Program-made: the position numbers and the translations under genes
NCBI GenBank assembly: GCA_001586965.3
Contig: LUCW03001100.1
Location: forward strand, 5,001-33,889
Source: Sphaeroforma sirkka
Lineage: Eukaryota > Opisthokonta > Ichthyosporea > Ichthyophonida
Direction: 5' to 3'
DNA length: 28,889 bases
The notes under the pieces: generated by a model
Databases searched by the model: none
What the model saw: the letters and a program-made list of their open reading frames with translations, nothing else
Told to the model about the DNA's origin: nothing
Part shown: piece by piece, positions 26,031 through 28,889 of the stretch
Layout of the letters: each line of letters starts with the position of its first letter
Numbering within the stretch: position 1 is the stretch's first letter

Positions 26031-26882
26031 AAGTAGTATTATAAACAGATTTATAAGAGCGGTTGCTGGACTGATTGCGCGTGTCCCTCGCGCATTGAAA
26101 GCAACGCATCAAGCTGTTGAACTGCTGGCACTCCGTCATGCATTGGAAGCAACTCAATGCATGTTGAGTTACTGGCACTAGAACCATATCATGTCAAGTC
26201 AAAGTTGAGCATCATACATACCCCCAACCATTTGTTTTCCTGTTCTAGTCTTTTACAACAAAGGGGGTTCAACGACTTAATTAAAGGAGACAGCATAGAA
26301 TTGAAATAAAGAATATGTGAACGTAGTGCGGGACCAATTACAATCCAAAGACAACAAACCTCCTAACACCATATTCAGCGATAGGAACCATATCAAGGTT
26401 GTCTATATCTACATTTTTGCTGCATGGTGATATCGTAGCCCAAGGGCAAGGATCAGTCGATAAGATTTACGATTTAAAATTTAATTTAGTCGAGTAGTAT
26501 TATATCAGATTTATAGACGGGGTTGCTGGACTAAATGCACGGGTCACTCGCGCATTGGAAGCCACTTATCGATGCTGCTGAGCTACTGGCATAAAAGTCT
26601 AAACCTCGTCACGCTTTAAAAGAATGCCAAAGTTGAGCAATATACACACCCTCAACTATTTATTTTCCTGCTCTAGTGCTTTTAAACATAGGGGTATCAA
26701 CGACTTCATTAGAAGAGATAGCATTGAACTGATACATATAAAGAATAAGTGAAAGCACTGCGGGACCAGTCGCGATCCAAGACTCCAAACCTTTCAACAC
26801 CACAGTCAGCGATAGAAACCAGCTCAACGTCGTTTATATTTACATTTTGCTGCATGTTGATGTCGCAACCCAAGGGTAGGGA
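26031..26882 (+). repeat. Diverged tandem duplication, two ~390-425 bp copies, period ~461
   Basis: Copy 1 runs from about 26031 to 26455 and copy 2 from about 26493 to 26882, joined by an AT-rich linker. Matching landmarks in the same order include AGTAGTATTATA, GGTTGCTGGACT, CTCGCGCATTG, AAGTTGAGCA, TTTTCCTG, CAACGACTT, ATAAAGAAT, GCGGGACCA and CCCAAGGG. Copy 1 also has an internal duplication of 48 bp: GCATTGAAAGCAACGCATCA and its relative start at 26092 and 26140, each ending CTGGCACT. The function is unknown, and no long open frame is shared by both copies. Confidence 0.88.
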
Positions 26883-27036
26883 GAAATAAAAAACCCAAAT
26901 CGCGTTCTTGCCATATCCCTCCCACAGTCATACAATTAACAGTATAGCATTTACAATTATTATGTAAAACTTCCAGACCGGTCACACGCTCCAACCACAT
27001 CGTTAATCCATACACTTAATTCTTTCTTCATTGCAG

Positions 27037-27174
27037 ACTTGAGCGGAAAACGAGTGGACGTACTGAGAGAAGAACGGCTACGCTCCGAAAACACTAAACT
27101 CGCCTTCTTGCAGCATAATCGGCAGAAGATGTCACCTTCTGCACGGACCATATCCGCCGTTTTACTATTTACAT
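27037..27174 (+). CDS. Possible terminal exon of an unknown gene
   Basis: A textbook acceptor (TTCTTTCTTCATTGCAG, ending at 27036) is followed by a frame encoding LSGKRVDVLREERLRSENTK, then LAFLQHNRQKM, ending at TGA 27172-27174. The peptide is charged and probably helical. I recognise no family and found no convincing upstream exon. The opposite strand is also open over much of this stretch (26960-27220, containing a Cys-rich FCRLCCKK segment), so the coding strand is not settled. Confidence 0.25.
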
Positions 27175-28589
27175 GAGGATACAAGCTCGAAAGTGACGGA
27201 TTTGCAAATAGTGATATCACAATTTTGCCCAGTCAAACATTTAAAACAGTACAAATGGTATTTGAACTCGAGTCACGAATAAACACATATCTTCACATTC
27301 TCGGCAGTGAAGTTGCGTTGTATGTGACCAACTATCAATAGCGAATTCGACACTTAAGCATTACGTAAGCAACGCAAAGCATATGCATACAATCACAAAT
27401 CACAGCTCCAATCACAACTCAGTGTATTTATTATTTAGTCATCTGTAGTATGAACCCCCATCAGTGTCGTTTTCTTCCCACAAAACACGGCGGTATATTG
27501 TTGATACATATACTTTTCAAGATAGGAAAATAGTAAACCCACTTTTCATGCCAAAATATGCTTTTAGAGCTACAGGCCTATGTGACTTTCGCGCACAGAA
27601 GAATCAAACCACAACTATGTCTCCCAGTACAGCATTCGCCACACTGAACTAGAACATTGCGAATTTACACCTTCGAATCCCATTAAATGTGATTACAACT
27701 AATCACAGAACATACATTACGTCGAATTTGATGTCATTAAAAAAAACTGACCTGCCGCCTCTACCACGTCGACTGAAGCAAAAGTGTCCGACCACCGGTT
27801 CTCATCCGAATTTTCGAAGCACAACGCAAAAAAATAAAATTCACACAAAACACTAACTGGGCGAACGATACAGCCCTCCAACCCGACTGAGTGTCGCACG
27901 CAGATAACTTCGCATCAGCTCTGTCAAAACACTTTGTACGGGTCGAAAAATGCACAGGCAACCTCAATGCCTTGGACAGCACTCATCAGACCTGGCGTAT
28001 CAATATAAGATCGGACAATAGACCGCCAACATACAGCATAAACCAAAAAAAAATGTAGAAAATTCCGAGACGAAAATACTTGGGCATTGATGAGCTAGAG
28101 AGTGAACGTCACACAACACATCCCACAATAAAATTCTCTCCGCTGGAACCTGTTATCATATGCTAGTCCAAACTTTTATAAGCTCCTAAACACCATATTT
28201 GTATACATACCCAATGGCATTACATGCGCTTCCACCAAACCAACTCGAGATATATACTCACTCTCCACTTTTTAACAATGTACTCACCGTCGATTCTCAA
28301 GAAACCTGATTCAAATATAGCAGCAGGGGCCTAAACATTCAATTCGTACATACGTGAACGCGGGTCCCAGCAAGCCATTCGTGACAATTACACAGGACAA
28401 TGACAGTACAAGGCTTGACAAATATTTCATTGTCATTGGCAGAGATAAACAGTTGCATTACTGATAAAACAAAAATGTGACCAAGATAGAAATATTTTAC
28501 TTACCCTGAGAAATCATGAAAATTCCACCGAGATTGAAACACTATTTAATAAAAAAATATTAAAAAAAGTATTAAAAAAAGGTACCCGT
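27175..28589. other. Gene-poor right flank
   Basis: Several short open frames (for example 27464-27652 plus and 27717-27982 minus) lack recognisable domains, consistent splice sites or start codons in context. Nothing in this stretch supports a gene call. Confidence 0.45.
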
Positions 28590-28656
28590 GTCTAATTAGA
28601 AGGCTATGCCCTGCACTTTTATACCATAGCCTTTGTCTAATTTAGTAGGCTATGTT
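28590..28656 (+). repeat. Short direct and inverted repeats built on AGGCTATG
   Basis: TGTCTAATTAGAAGGCTATG (from about 28589) recurs as TGTCTAATTTAGTAGGCTAT (from about 28634). Between them, CATAGCCTT (28625-28633) is the reverse complement of AAGGCTATG (28600-28608), giving a 9-bp hairpin with a 16-base loop. Confidence 0.8.
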
Positions 28657-28792
28657 CATACAGTACTATAAAATAATCAATGGCAGCAAAACTAGTATTG
28701 TAAGATGATTTCCTCTATCATATAAAAGTGTTACATTTATGATGTCTAATATTTTATTAGACTTTACGATATGACAATGCGATTATGGATCG

Positions 28793-28829
28793 CACTCGGT
28801 GTATCCGACAACGTATCACACACTGAGTG
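28793..28829. repeat. Imperfect inverted repeat
   Basis: CACTCGGTGT (28793-28802) and ACACTGAGTG (28820-28829) pair at 9 of 10 positions around a 17-base loop. No T-run or other terminator signal is attached. Confidence 0.6.
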
Positions 28830-28838
28830 GTGCATATG

Positions 28839-28889
28839 TAACTATCCAGGATTATTTTTTATGTTATTCTTAACCATCCAGGATTATTT
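28839..28889 (+). repeat. Direct repeat cut by the window edge
   Basis: TAACTATCCAGGATTATTT (28839-28857) and TAACCATCCAGGATTATTT (28871-28889) differ at one of 19 bases, period 32. The second copy ends exactly at the window edge, so a longer array could continue beyond. Confidence 0.8.

Noticed and set aside
26260..26290. A B-box-like GGGGGTTCAACGACT in the tandem duplication, suggesting a tRNA-derived SINE
   Set aside because: The second copy does not keep the motif (GGGGTATCAACGACT) and there is no convincing A box at the right distance.

Overview
The window looks like nuclear DNA from a eukaryote whose genes carry many introns. Every intron I could model is GT-AG, coding exons are about 50% GC, and introns and spacers are loaded with (TA)n, (TG)n and (CA)n microsatellites. 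One gene belongs to the JAZF1/Sfp1 zinc-finger family and another to the PHO80/PCL cyclin family, both typical of animals, fungi and their unicellular relatives. I therefore infer a unicellular opisthokont, possibly an ichthyosporean-like holozoan. That placement is an inference, not something the sequence proves.

Layout: (1) 858-4980, plus strand: the 3' part of a PHO80/PCL-type cyclin gene with a very long, low-complexity C-terminal tail; its 5' exons lie outside the window or could not be found. (2) 4981-9246: a spacer with a 1.7-kb block of degenerate microsatellite at 6071-7770. (3) 9247-11843, plus: a complete four-exon JAZF1/Sfp1-like C2H2 zinc-finger gene (462 aa). (4) 12701-14464, minus: an intronless PPR protein (587 aa) ending in an SMR domain, probably mitochondrial. 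(5) 14465-17185: a spacer with several (TA)n tracts. (6) 17186-17375, minus: a full-length U2 spliceosomal RNA gene, with its branch-site recognition sequence and Sm site at the same positions as in human U2 and a TATA box at about -30. (7) 17971-24079, plus: an eleven-exon class A DnaJ/Hsp40 gene of the mitochondrial Mdj1/Tid1 kind (about 466 aa), divergent from U2. (8) 24102-28889: gene-poor DNA with a compound microsatellite, a diverged tandem duplication of a ~460-bp unit (26031-26882), one possible orphan exon (27037-27174) and small direct and inverted repeats near the right edge.

The genes do not form an operon-like system. The PPR-SMR protein and the DnaJ chaperone probably both act in mitochondria, the zinc-finger protein and U2 in the nucleus, and the cyclin would activate a Pho85/CDK5-like kinase. 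I found no convincing new multigene system. The most interesting items are the PPR-SMR architecture, the DnaJ protein that lacks a Gly/Phe region and may need a 15-nt microexon, the odd third finger of the JAZF1-like protein, the minisatellites inside introns, and the unexplained 460-bp tandem duplication.
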